A DNA stretch of 29,415 bases from Pseudomonas sp. UBA4194 (GCF_002379585.1 NZ_DFUE01000015.1:1-29415), one strand, 5' to 3'; shown: positions 15,338 through 23,448, counted from the stretch's first letter. The notes: generated by a model not told the origin, from the sequence alone. A program made the numbers and translations.

Positions 15338-15816
15338 GTACTGGTAGAATCCAGTTCGCTGAGCAAAGCGGCACGTTTGTGTTGAAATTTGTAGGTGAAG
15401 TGCGTCTGACCCTGTGTTCGGCGCTGGATGCGACTATTGAGAAGATCTTCACTGCGCTGAATTTCTCGGCCATTGTGATCGATCTCACCGAAACCCGCAG
15501 TATCGACAGCACCACCCTGGGCCTGTTGGCCAAGCTGTCGATCCTGTCGCGGCAGAAAGTCGGGCTGCTGCCCACCGTCGTGACCACTCACGAGGACATC
15601 ACGCGCCTGCTGCAATCCATGGGCTTCGACCAGGTGTTCAATATCGTCGGCCGACCGATCCCATGCCCGGAGTGCCTTACTGACCTGCCTTCCCAGGATC
15701 AGTCCGAAGAAGTGGTCAAGGCCAAGGTGCTGGAAGCTCACAAGATTCTGATGGGTTTGAACGACTCCAATCGCGAAGCGTTTCACGATCTGGTCAACGC
15801 GCTGGAGCGCAGCTGA
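15334..15816 (+). CDS. STAS-domain anti-sigma factor antagonist
   Basis: This 160-residue protein has its STAS domain in about residues 5-105. The phosphorylatable serine is expected at Ser59 in SIDSTTLGLLAK, aligning with Ser58 of SpoIIAA. The gene overlaps the phosphatase gene by four bases, so the two are almost certainly a regulator-substrate pair. Beyond the STAS core is a 55-residue tail with a CPEC pair (Cys111, Cys114) and an Ala/Glu-rich helical end, unlike the minimal antagonists of about 110 residues. The CxxC could bind a metal or be redox-sensitive; this is speculation. Terminator 15865-15897 follows. Confidence 0.88.
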   Translation: MSTGRIQFAEQSGTFVLKFVGEVRLTLCSALDATIEKIFTALNFSAIVIDLTETRSIDSTTLGLLAKLSILSRQKVGLLPTVVTTHEDITRLLQSMGFDQVFNIVGRPIPCPECLTDLPSQDQSEEVVKAKVLEAHKILMGLNDSNREAFHDLVNALERS

Positions 15817-15864
15817 TCCGCTGAGATAACGGGCTCCGCGTACAGGCGCCCTTTGATCAGGTGG

Positions 15865-15897
15865 AAAAAAAAGGGCGACCCGAGGGTCGCCCTTTTT
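15865..15897. terminator. Bidirectional rho-independent terminator
   Basis: GGGCGACCC (15873-15881) pairs with GGGTCGCCC (15884-15892). An eight-base A run precedes the stem and five T follow it, serving the convergent STAS and transaldolase genes. The stem is nearly the same as that of the terminator at 13530-13557. Confidence 0.92.
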
Positions 15898-15915
15898 ACA
15901 TCCAGCTTTCCCGAC

Positions 15916-16845
15916 TCAGGAAACCTTGCCGGCCAACAGGGCCTCGAGCTTTTCCTGATCGCGGGCGAACTGACGAATACCTTCAGCCAGTTTCTCGGTC
16001 GCCATGGCATCTTCGTTCGACGCCCAGCGGAATTGCGGTTCGGTGAGGATCTGCTTTGGCTCACCTGGGTTGCCTGGTTTGAGCTTCTGGGTCAGCGAGC
16101 CTTCGTCTTCAGCCAGCTTGTGCAGCAGCTCAGGGCTGATGGTCAGGCGATCGCAGCCCGCCAGCTCTTCGATCTGGCTGATATTGCGGAAGCTGGCGCC
16201 CATCACGACGGTGCTGTAGTCGTTGGCTTTGTAGTAGTTGTAGATACGGGTCACCGACTGCACGCCTGGGTCCTGCGCGCCGGTGTATTCCTGGCCGGTG
16301 GACTTCTTGTACCAGTCGTAGATCCGGCCCACGAACGGCGAGATCAGGAAAACGCCCGCATCGGCGCAGGCCTGTGCCTGAGCAAAGGAGAACAGCAGCG
16401 TCAGGTTGCACTGGATGCCGGCTTTCTCCAGCTTCTCGGCGGCACGGATGCCTTCCCAGGTAGAGGCCAGCTTGATCAGCACCCGCTCACGGCCGACACC
16501 GGCTTTCTCGTACAGGTCGATCAGTTGGTTGGCCTTGGCCAGCAGCGCTTGTTCGTCGAACGACAGGCGAGCATCCACTTCCGTGGAGATGCGGCCGGGA
16601 ATCGCCTTCAGGATGCCTGTGCCCACTGCAACGGCAAAAGTGTCCGACGCCAGGCCGATGTCGCCCTTGCTGTCGCTGATGGTCTTGCTCAGCAGCTCTT
16701 TGTAGCCTTCCAGCGAAGCGGCCTTGAGCAGCAGCGATGGGTTGGTGGTAGCGTCCACGGGCTTGAGCTTGGAGATGGCATCGACGTCGCCGGTGTCCGC
16801 GACCACAGTGGTCATTTGCTTGAGTTGTTCGAGCTTGGAAGTCAT
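15916..16845 (-). CDS. tal: Transaldolase (TalB type)
   Basis: This 309-residue cytoplasmic enzyme of the non-oxidative pentose phosphate pathway transfers dihydroxyacetone between sedoheptulose 7-phosphate and glyceraldehyde 3-phosphate. Asp17, the DATTNPSLL motif (31-39), ISTEVDAR with the catalytic Glu89, and the Schiff-base Lys125 in VLIKLASTWEGI are all present. I chose the Met at 16845, which begins the usual MTSKLEQLKQ N terminus; an in-frame Met 11 codons upstream would add an untypical extension. It is followed on the same strand side by the shared terminator. Confidence 0.95.
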   Translation of the reverse strand: MTSKLEQLKQMTTVVADTGDVDAISKLKPVDATTNPSLLLKAASLEGYKELLSKTISDSKGDIGLASDTFAVAVGTGILKAIPGRISTEVDARLSFDEQALLAKANQLIDLYEKAGVGRERVLIKLASTWEGIRAAEKLEKAGIQCNLTLLFSFAQAQACADAGVFLISPFVGRIYDWYKKSTGQEYTGAQDPGVQSVTRIYNYYKANDYSTVVMGASFRNISQIEELAGCDRLTISPELLHKLAEDEGSLTQKLKPGNPGEPKQILTEPQFRWASNEDAMATEKLAEGIRQFARDQEKLEALLAGKVS

Positions 16846-17021
16846 GTGTTTGCTCTGTCCTGTGCGAATGAATGACATTACCCGAGGGCCGCCCCCGGCT
16901 CAAGGGCCGGGGAGTGGCAAAGGCGGGCGGAGGAAAGATGACTGTTCGAGTGCCTGCGCGCGCCGCGGTTCCATCACGCATTATGCGCCTCAAATGTGGC
17001 GACGCCGACACCGCTGAGCGC

Positions 17022-18020
17022 TCAACGACCTTCCAGCAAAGCCCCGGCTTGATCCAGCAGCGCCAGCGGGTCGGCGGCTTTATGTATATCCACCGACAAC
17101 AACTGACGAAACTTGCGTGCGCCCGGAAATCCGGTGCCCAACCCCAGCATGTGCCGAGTGATATGGTGCATCGCACCGCCCGCTGCGATATGCGCGGCAA
17201 TGTAAGGGCGCATGGCCTGCAACGCCTCGTAGCGGCTGATGACAGGCAGCGTGCTGCCGAACAGTTGCTGGTCTACCTCGGCCAGCAGATACGGGTTGTG
17301 GTAAGCCTCGCGACCCAGCATCACCCCGTCGAACGTCTGCAGATGCGCGTGACATTCCGCCAGCGTCTTGATACCGCCGTTGAGTACGATTTCCAGGTCG
17401 GAAAAGTCGCTCTTCAGTTGCGCCGCCACGTCGTAGCGCAAGGGTGGAATATCCCGATTTTCCTTCGGTGACAGCCCCTCAAGAATCGCGATCCGAGCAT
17501 GCACGGTAAAACTGCGGCAGCCAGCCTCACGCACCTGACCGACGAAATCGCAAAGCTGCTCGTAGCTGTCACGGCCATTGATGCCGATACGGTGCTTGAC
17601 GGTCACCGGAATCGACACCGCGTCGCGCATCGCCTTCACGCAACCGGCCACCAGGGCAGGGTGGCCCATCAGGCAGGCGCCGATCATATTGTTCTGCACC
17701 CGATCGCTGGGGCAGCCGACGTTGAGGTTGACCTCGTCATAACCATGCTGCTCGGCCATGCGTGCGCAGGCAGCGAGATCGCCCGGGGTGCTGCCGCCCA
17801 ATTGCAGGGCGATGGGGTGTTCGGTCTGGTCGTAACGCAGAAAACGCTCATGGTCACCGTTGAGCAGGGCGCCGGTGGTGACCATTTCGGTGTAGAGCAG
17901 GGTGTGGCTGGAGAGCAGGCGCAGGAAGTAGCGGCAGTGGCGGTCCGTCCAATCCATCATGGGCGCGACGGAAAAACGCCGGGTGAACGAGGGCGTTTTA
18001 GCGGGGTTTGCGGATGACAT
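17022..18020 (-). CDS. dusA: tRNA-dihydrouridine synthase A
   Basis: This 332-residue FMN enzyme reduces uridines in the D-loop of tRNA. The N-terminal FSVAPMMDWTDRHCR is the DusA hallmark, and catalytic Cys103 lies in NVGCPSDRVQ. FMN-phosphate contacts are visible in IVLNGGI and VMLGREAYHNP. The 5' end of dusA, near the codons for MDWTDRH (about 17937-17957), is a known integration site for genomic islands. Here the DNA immediately upstream is made of gene debris and a toxin-antitoxin pair, while dusA itself is intact. Confidence 0.95.
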   Translation of the reverse strand: MSSANPAKTPSFTRRFSVAPMMDWTDRHCRYFLRLLSSHTLLYTEMVTTGALLNGDHERFLRYDQTEHPIALQLGGSTPGDLAACARMAEQHGYDEVNLNVGCPSDRVQNNMIGACLMGHPALVAGCVKAMRDAVSIPVTVKHRIGINGRDSYEQLCDFVGQVREAGCRSFTVHARIAILEGLSPKENRDIPPLRYDVAAQLKSDFSDLEIVLNGGIKTLAECHAHLQTFDGVMLGREAYHNPYLLAEVDQQLFGSTLPVISRYEALQAMRPYIAAHIAAGGAMHHITRHMLGLGTGFPGARKFRQLLSVDIHKAADPLALLDQAGALLEGR

Positions 18021-18099
18021 TCGAGTCGGGAGCCTATAGCTAAATATGGCGATACTTTAACATCTCGAGCTGTTGCGCAGCCACGCTACTAGATCATGC

Positions 18100-18291
18100 T
18101 CAATGCTCAGCCGGTGGCGTCTGCTGACCCCATGTCGCTTCGGCCAATACTTCGTCTGGCCTTAATTACAGGCGGTAGTGGCGCTTGGCAGCAGCAAACA
18201 CTTCCGTTATGAGGCGGTAGTAGGCGGCCTTTTCCGCCGTGGTGTGGCGGAACAAGTCAGCTGAAGATTGCGACCCAGGATGAATCGCGAA
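18100..18291 (-). pseudogene. Fragment of a DUF2397 protein (Wadjet-type JetA-like), with in-frame stop
   Basis: The minus-strand frame reads 41 residues containing ADLFRHTTAEKAAYYRLITE, meets TAA at 18166-18168, then continues in the same frame for 21 residues (LRPDEVLAEATW...) to TGA at 18100-18102. The stop replaces a codon within an otherwise continuous match to what I recall as the start of DUF2397 proteins (the LFR-h-TTAEKA-YR pattern). A frame change then gives EHDLVAWLR near 18070-18098. No start codon lies in frame, since a TGA immediately precedes at 18292-18294. DUF2397 belongs to a four-gene SMC-like cluster classed as a Wadjet defence type. No other member is present here. Confidence 0.5.
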
Positions 18292-18392
18292 TCACCAAAT
18301 CATGGCCGGTATGACGCTCCGTGTGCGCCAGAATGCGAGGGTAGTGAATAGCTCCGCATAGCGTGGATCTGTGGCCGCTACAGCATTTTCGG

Positions 18393-18677
18393 TCACCAAC
18401 TCGAACGAGGTCGCTGCCTCGTGTGGAAGACGCCAAGGATTTGCAGACAATCGCCACGAATTCGATACGGAATCAAATATGACCAATTCGGCACCGCCCA
18501 TTCCCGGGTATTTTTGACCCGTCCGTCACGGCCCATAAAAGGAAATTGCGCAAGATTATCAACGCTGGCAAAGATGGCGTCCGAAAAGTCATCCGCAGCC
18601 TTTGGATTTTCCAGCGCGATATAGTTAGCTTCGTCTTCCAGGTTTCTAAGGGCTTTTTCCAGCCATTCAACCCGCAT
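18393..18677 (-). CDS. ParE/RelE-superfamily toxin
   Basis: This 94-residue protein fits the ParE/RelE fold. It starts with VEWLEKALRNLEDEANYIAL, has a central DNLAQFPFMGRDGRV and ends with the typical ILGVFHTRQRPRSSW (the His-Thr-Arg strand of ParE-type toxins). Members poison gyrase or cleave ribosome-bound mRNA; the ParE-like sequence favours gyrase. Its start overlaps the antitoxin end by 11 bases. The gene looks intact despite lying between decayed genes. Base composition is visibly more AT-rich than the surrounding core genes. Confidence 0.88.
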   Translation of the reverse strand: MRVEWLEKALRNLEDEANYIALENPKAADDFSDAIFASVDNLAQFPFMGRDGRVKNTREWAVPNWSYLIPYRIRGDCLQILGVFHTRQRPRSSW

Positions 18678-18909
18678 TCGGGCCCCAGCGTCGTGCGCGC
18701 ATTGCCGCCACTTGCTCGTCGCTAGCGAATTTACCTTCGTCAGCTTCCTTCACTGCCTGTTCGATCTGCAAAGTCAGCGTCTTTTCGTGCTCGATAAAGT
18801 CACGAAGGACGTCCATGGCAAGGTAGCTGGCGCTCTGACCATTGGTCCTGGCCAGATCGGCAAGGGAGTTGGAAAGGTCTTCCGGAAGATTCAGTGATAT
18901 ACCGGCCAT
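18667..18909 (-). CDS. Ribbon-helix-helix antitoxin of a ParE-type module
   Basis: This 80-residue protein has an N-terminal ribbon-helix-helix (ISLNLPEDLSNSLADLARTN, then SASYLAMDVLRDFIEHE), the DNA-binding part of CopG/ParD-like antitoxins. The C terminus (DEGKFASDEQVAAMRARRWG) is the toxin-wrapping segment common in this class. Translation starts behind a good GCGGAGG site. It is the first gene of the pair and would repress its own promoter together with the toxin. Confidence 0.88.
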   Translation of the reverse strand: MAGISLNLPEDLSNSLADLARTNGQSASYLAMDVLRDFIEHEKTLTLQIEQAVKEADEGKFASDEQVAAMRARRWGPNAG

Positions 18910-19044
18910 GGCAACCTCCGCGTTAGGTATTGAAGGGGTATGTTACACCGGCAGCCCCAATCGGGAACCGGTAGGTTGTCGTGAGGTGTATCTGAACCCG
19001 CCATAGCACCGAGCTATAAGCAGGTCACCGGGCGGTGCGAGTCC

Positions 19045-19320
19045 TCATTGGATCTGCGGCCACTGTGTTGACAAAATGTGCAGCGCCGCCTCGTTGACCC
19101 GCTGGCGCCAGAGCATTTCGAGATAGGCGTTCTCCTGCAGCAGCCTGGTCAGCGACTCGGATTCCAGCGCCAACCTCGCCGCCACATAGGCCCGCTGCTC
19201 GGTAGGCCTCAGGTTCACCGCGCACGCCTTGCGCTCAGCGAGTATCTGCTGGAAATCGTTCTAGTCGACGAAGGTTGGGTCCGGCAACCGGCCCAGATCG
19301 ATCGGGGTGAACGCCTTCAT
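19045..19320 (-). pseudogene. Remnant of phage baseplate assembly protein J (P2 gpJ-like)
   Basis: From ATG at 19320 the minus strand reads an N terminus of the gpJ kind: IDLGRLPDPTFVD, then TAG at 19261-19263, then NDFQQILAERKA, LALESESLTRLLQENAYLEM and LWRQRVNEAALHI. This matches the order I recall for P2 J (DFE-LAARKA, LESEPL-KLLEENAYRE, RQRVNEAA). The amber codon replaces what is usually an acidic or Ser residue, and homology ends after about 84 codons where another sequence takes over. An overlapping upstream frame ending VARV at TGA 19317-19319 shares ATGA with this start, as expected of a preceding baseplate gene W. The rest of the 18910-19463 interval holds no other gene I can support. 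Confidence 0.7.
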
Positions 19321-19331
19321 ACCCGTGCCAC

Positions 19332-19355
19332 CAGCGGCAGCGGCAGCGGCAGCGG
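19332..19355. repeat. Short tandem hexamer, four CAGCGG units
   Basis: Four perfect copies of CAGCGG lie immediately beyond the start of the baseplate J remnant. On the minus strand they would encode Leu-Pro repeats in the end of the putative W remnant. The tract is prone to slippage and unlikely to be functional. Confidence 0.6.
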
Positions 19356-19426
19356 CACGCGCAAGCTTAGCGGTTCATGGGGGGCGGGTGGACGACGAAA
19401 GCTATCGCCATCCCCATCTCTTGAAA

Positions 19427-19445
19427 TACAATCGATCTCATTACC
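19427..19445. promoter_or_regulatory. Weak candidate Fur box before the ECF sigma gene
   Basis: The 19 bases ending CATTACC match 11 of 19 positions of the Fur consensus (GATAATGATAATCATTATC), with the right half best conserved. It lies 18 bases before the sigma factor ATG. Iron control is expected of such genes, but the match alone is marginal. Confidence 0.25.
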
Positions 19446-19463
19446 ATCTACCCAGGTGCACAC

Positions 19464-19976
19464 ATGATCGATCGCGCGGATTCGAATGCGCAGGCATTCC
19501 ATCAGCTCTATCAGGTCAATCGCACCTGGCTGGAACAATGGCTCAGCCGCCGGCTGGGCAGCCGTCATGAGGCTGCCGACCTGAGTCAGGACACCTTCAT
19601 GCGGGTTCTCTCCAGCGCTCAGCCTATTGCCGACCTTAAGGAGCCCCGGGCCTATCTGCTCACCATCGGCAAACGGCTGCTGGTCAATTTCTACAAGCGC
19701 CGCAGCCTGGAGCAGGCCTATCTGGATACCCTGGCGCAGTTGCCGGAGGTCCATGCGCCGTCGCCGGAACACCGCTGGCAGGTGCTGGAAACACTGCATG
19801 CGCTCGACGAGTTGCTGGACGGTTTGCCCTGGCGGGTACGCCAGGCATTCTTGCTGAGCCAGCTCGAGGGCCTGCGCTATGGCGAAATCGCTGCTCGGCT
19901 TGGCGTGACCGAGCGCAGCGTCAAACGCTATATGGCTCAGGCGTATGCGCATTGCTTGTTGGCTGAACTGTGCTGA
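19464..19976 (+). CDS. FecI-like ECF sigma-70 factor (iron-uptake signalling)
   Basis: This 170-residue extracytoplasmic-function sigma factor has region 2 at about 10-75 (FHQLYQVNRTWLEQWLSRRL, EAADLSQDTFMRVL) and region 4 at about 115-165 (LPWRVRQAFLLSQLEGL, EIAARLGVTERSVKRYMAQA). These are the FecI/PvdS-type features. It directly precedes a FecR-like gene and a receptor with a signalling domain, so it should drive transcription of that receptor when the cognate iron chelate binds. An AGGTG ribosome site precedes the ATG. Its promoter region sits in phage debris. Confidence 0.92.
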   Translation: MIDRADSNAQAFHQLYQVNRTWLEQWLSRRLGSRHEAADLSQDTFMRVLSSAQPIADLKEPRAYLLTIGKRLLVNFYKRRSLEQAYLDTLAQLPEVHAPSPEHRWQVLETLHALDELLDGLPWRVRQAFLLSQLEGLRYGEIAARLGVTERSVKRYMAQAYAHCLLAELC

Positions 19977-20920
19977 ATCCCGAGCCCAGTGCCGAAGCCC
20001 GGCAGGTAGCCCGCGCTGCGGCGCGTTGGCTGGTGCGAGTCGAATCCGGTGAGCTCACCGAGCAGGAGCGTGCCCGCCTGCAGCGTTGGCGCGAGGCCAG
20101 TGTCGCCCATGAGCATGCCTGGCATCGAGTGCAAGCCTTGCGGGGTCGCTTCGAGGCGCTGCCACCGGCGGTGGCGATGGCGACATTGGGTCGGCCGGAC
20201 GTAGGTCGCCGGCAACTGCTCAAGTGTTTGCTCGGTCTGGCAGTCGCCGCGCCGGCCGGTTGGCTGGCCACCCGCGAGCTGCCGTTGGCGGCGTGGCAGG
20301 CCGATCTGTCCACTGGCACCGGCGAGCGACGGCGCGTCACCTTGGCCGATGGTAGCGTGCTGCACCTCAACACGGCCACGGCGATAGACATCGACCACAG
20401 CCGGCGCCGACTGACGCTGCTTCGCGGGGAGATGTCATTGCGGCTGGCGACGCCGCAGCCTTTCCTCATCCATACGGCCCACGGTCTGAGCACAGTGCGC
20501 GGCGGCGAAATGGCGGTTCGGCAGGACGATGCCGGCTGCGCGTTCTCGATGTTCGCGGGTACCGCCGATCTTCAGCCGCTGCGCTACAGCGCCCTGACGC
20601 TGGGGGCAGGGCAACGTGTGCGGGTCAGCGATCGGGGGATCGGCCCCATCACGATGTTCGACACGCGGCAGCCGGGTTGGCGTGAAGGCGTGCTGGTAGC
20701 ACTGGATCAACCTCTGGGCGATGTCCTGCGAGATCTGGACAGGTATCGTCCCGGTGTCCTGCGTTGGGCGCCGGAGCTGGAGGCTCTGCGGGTCACCGGC
20801 ACCTTCATGTTGGACGACCCCGATCGCGTATTGACCATCCTGGCGGCGACCCTGCCGCTTGAGGTGCATTGGCGCACCCGCTACTGGGCGACCTTGGCGC
20901 CGCGCAAGAAAATCGCCTGA
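19970..20920 (+). CDS. FecR-like anti-sigma/sigma regulator
   Basis: This 316-residue protein starts at GTG 19970, overlapping the sigma gene end by 7 bases. The N-terminal cytoplasmic part (about 8-60) has the DUF4880-type segment AARWLVRVESGELTEQERARLQRW that binds the sigma factor. A single hydrophobic segment (about 85-105) is preceded by GRRQLLK, a twin-arginine-like motif; E. coli FecR is reported to be Tat-exported. The periplasmic FecR domain follows (VTLADGSVLHLNTATAI, then RGEMSLRLA). The C-terminal part, ending VTGTFMLDDPDRVLTILAAT, would contact the receptor's STN domain. It relays ligand occupancy from the outer membrane to the sigma factor. Confidence 0.92.
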   Translation: MLNPEPSAEARQVARAAARWLVRVESGELTEQERARLQRWREASVAHEHAWHRVQALRGRFEALPPAVAMATLGRPDVGRRQLLKCLLGLAVAAPAGWLATRELPLAAWQADLSTGTGERRRVTLADGSVLHLNTATAIDIDHSRRRLTLLRGEMSLRLATPQPFLIHTAHGLSTVRGGEMAVRQDDAGCAFSMFAGTADLQPLRYSALTLGAGQRVRVSDRGIGPITMFDTRQPGWREGVLVALDQPLGDVLRDLDRYRPGVLRWAPELEALRVTGTFMLDDPDRVLTILAATLPLEVHWRTRYWATLAPRKKIA

Positions 20921-20984
20921 TGCCTGTCCCCTTTTTCCGTCTGGGTGGTCATGGAGGTAAGTACATTCAATAGAGAACGCCTCC

Positions 20985-23420
20985 ATGCCCGCACCGGCCC
21001 GCCCGCAACGCCCGTTATTCCCCATGAGCACATCGCTATCGGTCCCCACGTTGTGTTTGAGCATGTGGCTGGGCCTGGGCGCGTGGACGGCGCCAATGGC
21101 CTTCGCGCAGAGCCAGGAGCGCACATACGACATCCCTGCCGGTGAACTGGCGGCGGCCTTGACGCGTTTTGCCAGCCAGGCAGACGTAAGTCTTTCGGTC
21201 GATCCAGGCCTGGTGAGTGGCCGGCGCAGCACAGGGCTCAGCGGCAGCCACAGTGTCGAAGGCGGTTTTGCTCGCCTGCTGGCCGGAAGCGGGTTGCAGT
21301 TGCAGCCCTTGGGGCAGGGCGCCTATACCTTGGTGGCTGTGCCACAAGGCGCCGAGGCGGTGGAAATTGCCCCCACCGACATTACCGGCACGCACACCGC
21401 GTTTGCCAACGCTGAAGGCGAGGCCTATGCCGGTGGCCAGGTGGCCCGACGCGGCTCGCAGGGTTTGCTTGGCTCGCGGGACTTCATGGAAACGCCGTTC
21501 AGCATGACCACCTACACCGGCGCGACCGCCAAGAACCAGCAGGCACGGACCCTGGGCGACCTGATCGCAAGCGACCCGGCCGTACGGTCCACCAACCCGG
21601 CCGGCGGGCGCTACGAGCAGTTCACCATCCGTGGCTTCAGCCTGTTCAACAGTGACGTGGCCTACAACGGCCTGTACGGCATTCTGCCGACCTATTCGAT
21701 CGACATGGAAATGGCCGACCGGGTCGATATTCTGCGCGGCCCCAGCCAGCTCATCAATGGCATATCACCGCGCGGCAGCGTCGGCGGCGGCATCAATGTG
21801 GTGCCCAAGCGTGCCAGCGATACGCCGATAACCGAATTCACCGGCAGCTATGCCTCCGACAGCCAGGTCGGGGGAGCGTTGGATATCGGCCGACGGTTCG
21901 GTGAAGAGAACCAGTTCGGCCTGCGGTTCAATGGCGTGAGACAGTCCGGGGACACCGACTGGGACCACCAAAGCGTAGGGCGCGAAATGGCCGTGCTGGG
22001 CCTGGATTTTCGTGGCGAAAGGGCGCGGATCTCGACTGACATCGGCCATACCGAACGCGACACCGACGCGCCCCAGGAACGGGTACAGGTCGGCGTCAAT
22101 GCCAAGGTGCCGGATGCCGGGAAGGTGCGCGACAACTACGCGCAAGCGTGGAGCAAGGCTCGCACCCGCGACACCTTCGGCGCGGTGAATGGTGAGTTCG
22201 ATGTCAGCGATTCGGTCATGGTGTATGGCGGCATTGGTGCACGCAAAAGCAACCATGAGTTTCTCCGCCACAACGTTTCGATCACCAACGATGCTGGCGA
22301 TTTCAGCGTTCAGCCGCGGGACTTCACCCGCGACGAAAACGTCCGGACCGGCACGGTGGGCCTGCGCAACGGGTTCCAGACGGGTCCGGTAAGCCACGAG
22401 GTGAACCTTGCCGCGAGCTATTTCTACATGGACTTTACCAACGGCGGCGCCCGCTATGCCGCTGCGCCCAGCAACCTCTACGACCCGGTACCGACGCCGA
22501 CGCCGAACAACCCTACGCGTCAGGACGCCAAGGTGTACACCGAGAGCCGCTACACCGGCGTGGCGTTATCCGACACCCTGGGCCTGCTCGATGACCAGTT
22601 GCTGGTCACCCTCGGCGCACGCTGGCAGCGGGTGAAGGTCGACGATTGGACCGGCGGGGTCAAAGGCGACACCAGCTACGACGAGGAAAAGCTTTCGCCC
22701 TCGATGGGTGTGCTCTACAAGCTGACCGATCAACTGTCGCTGTATGCCAATTACATGGAAGGTCTGAGCCAAGGCAAGATTGCTCCGTCCACTTCGGTGA
22801 ATGAAGACGAGATCTTTGCGCCGTTCATCAGCCGCCAGGTCGAGGTCGGGGCCAAGTACGATCTGGGGGCTGTGGCCGTCACGGCTGCGGCGTTCCGTAT
22901 CAAGCAGCCTGCCTACGAAACCAATACCAGCAGCCGTGTGTTCGGACCCAACGGCAAGCGGGTCAACGACGGTATCGAGCTGAGTATGTTCGGCGAGCCC
23001 GCCCAAGGCGTCCGATTACTCGGCGGGGTGATGTTCATCGACAGCGAGCTGACTGACACCAACGGAGGCAGCTTCGATGGCAATCGCGCACCTGCCACGC
23101 CGAAATTCAACGCTAACCTGGGCGGCGAATGGGACGTGCCGAGCCTGCCAGGCCTGACCCTCACGGGCCGCGCCATCTATTCCAGTTCGCAGTATCTGGA
23201 TCAGGCCAACACCAAGGAAATCGACAGCTGGGAGCGGTTCGACGTTGGCGCACGCTACGCCTTCAAGGTCGAAGGCAAAGCGGTCACGGTACGCGCCAAC
23301 GTCGAGAATGTGCTGGGCGAGCGCTATTGGGCATCGGCAGGGGCCTCGGACGACAGCGAGCCAGGTTTGACGCTGTCTACGCCGCGAACGTATCTGCTGT
23401 CGGCGACGGTAGGGTTCTGA
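20985..23420 (+). CDS. TonB-dependent siderophore receptor with STN signalling domain
   Basis: This 811-residue outer-membrane receptor has a signal peptide ending near AFAQ (about residue 42). An STN domain follows (about 47-100; YDIPAGELAAALTRFASQAD), then a plug (about 165-275, with FTIRGFS and VDILRGPSQLINGISPRGSV), then a 22-strand-type barrel ending in SATVGF with the terminal Phe. The STN domain and adjacent FecI/FecR genes make it a transducer that signals its own ligand. The layout is that of ferrisiderophore receptors such as FpvA, FoxA and FiuA, but the ligand cannot be named from sequence. A second ATG at 21024 gives a more standard signal peptide and may be the true start. Confidence 0.92.
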   Translation: MPAPARPQRPLFPMSTSLSVPTLCLSMWLGLGAWTAPMAFAQSQERTYDIPAGELAAALTRFASQADVSLSVDPGLVSGRRSTGLSGSHSVEGGFARLLAGSGLQLQPLGQGAYTLVAVPQGAEAVEIAPTDITGTHTAFANAEGEAYAGGQVARRGSQGLLGSRDFMETPFSMTTYTGATAKNQQARTLGDLIASDPAVRSTNPAGGRYEQFTIRGFSLFNSDVAYNGLYGILPTYSIDMEMADRVDILRGPSQLINGISPRGSVGGGINVVPKRASDTPITEFTGSYASDSQVGGALDIGRRFGEENQFGLRFNGVRQSGDTDWDHQSVGREMAVLGLDFRGERARISTDIGHTERDTDAPQERVQVGVNAKVPDAGKVRDNYAQAWSKARTRDTFGAVNGEFDVSDSVMVYGGIGARKSNHEFLRHNVSITNDAGDFSVQPRDFTRDENVRTGTVGLRNGFQTGPVSHEVNLAASYFYMDFTNGGARYAAAPSNLYDPVPTPTPNNPTRQDAKVYTESRYTGVALSDTLGLLDDQLLVTLGARWQRVKVDDWTGGVKGDTSYDEEKLSPSMGVLYKLTDQLSLYANYMEGLSQGKIAPSTSVNEDEIFAPFISRQVEVGAKYDLGAVAVTAAAFRIKQPAYETNTSSRVFGPNGKRVNDGIELSMFGEPAQGVRLLGGVMFIDSELTDTNGGSFDGNRAPATPKFNANLGGEWDVPSLPGLTLTGRAIYSSSQYLDQANTKEIDSWERFDVGARYAFKVEGKAVTVRANVENVLGERYWASAGASDDSEPGLTLSTPRTYLLSATVGF

Positions 23421-23448
23421 AGCTACCCGCGGTCTGACCGGGGGCGAC

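Noticed and set aside
15853..16875. Plus-strand open frame of 340 codons opposite transaldolase
   Set aside because: Antisense shadow; transaldolase has all catalytic residues on the minus strand.
18257..18501. Short minus-strand frames overlapping the toxin gene's 3' end
   Set aside because: They are alternative frames of the ParE gene and of the DUF2397 debris, with no ribosome site or recognisable sequence.
19317..19952. Minus-strand frame of 211 codons opposite the sigma factor gene
   Set aside because: Most of it is antisense to the sigma gene; only its last 20-30 codons may be a real remnant (phage W end), noted with the J remnant.
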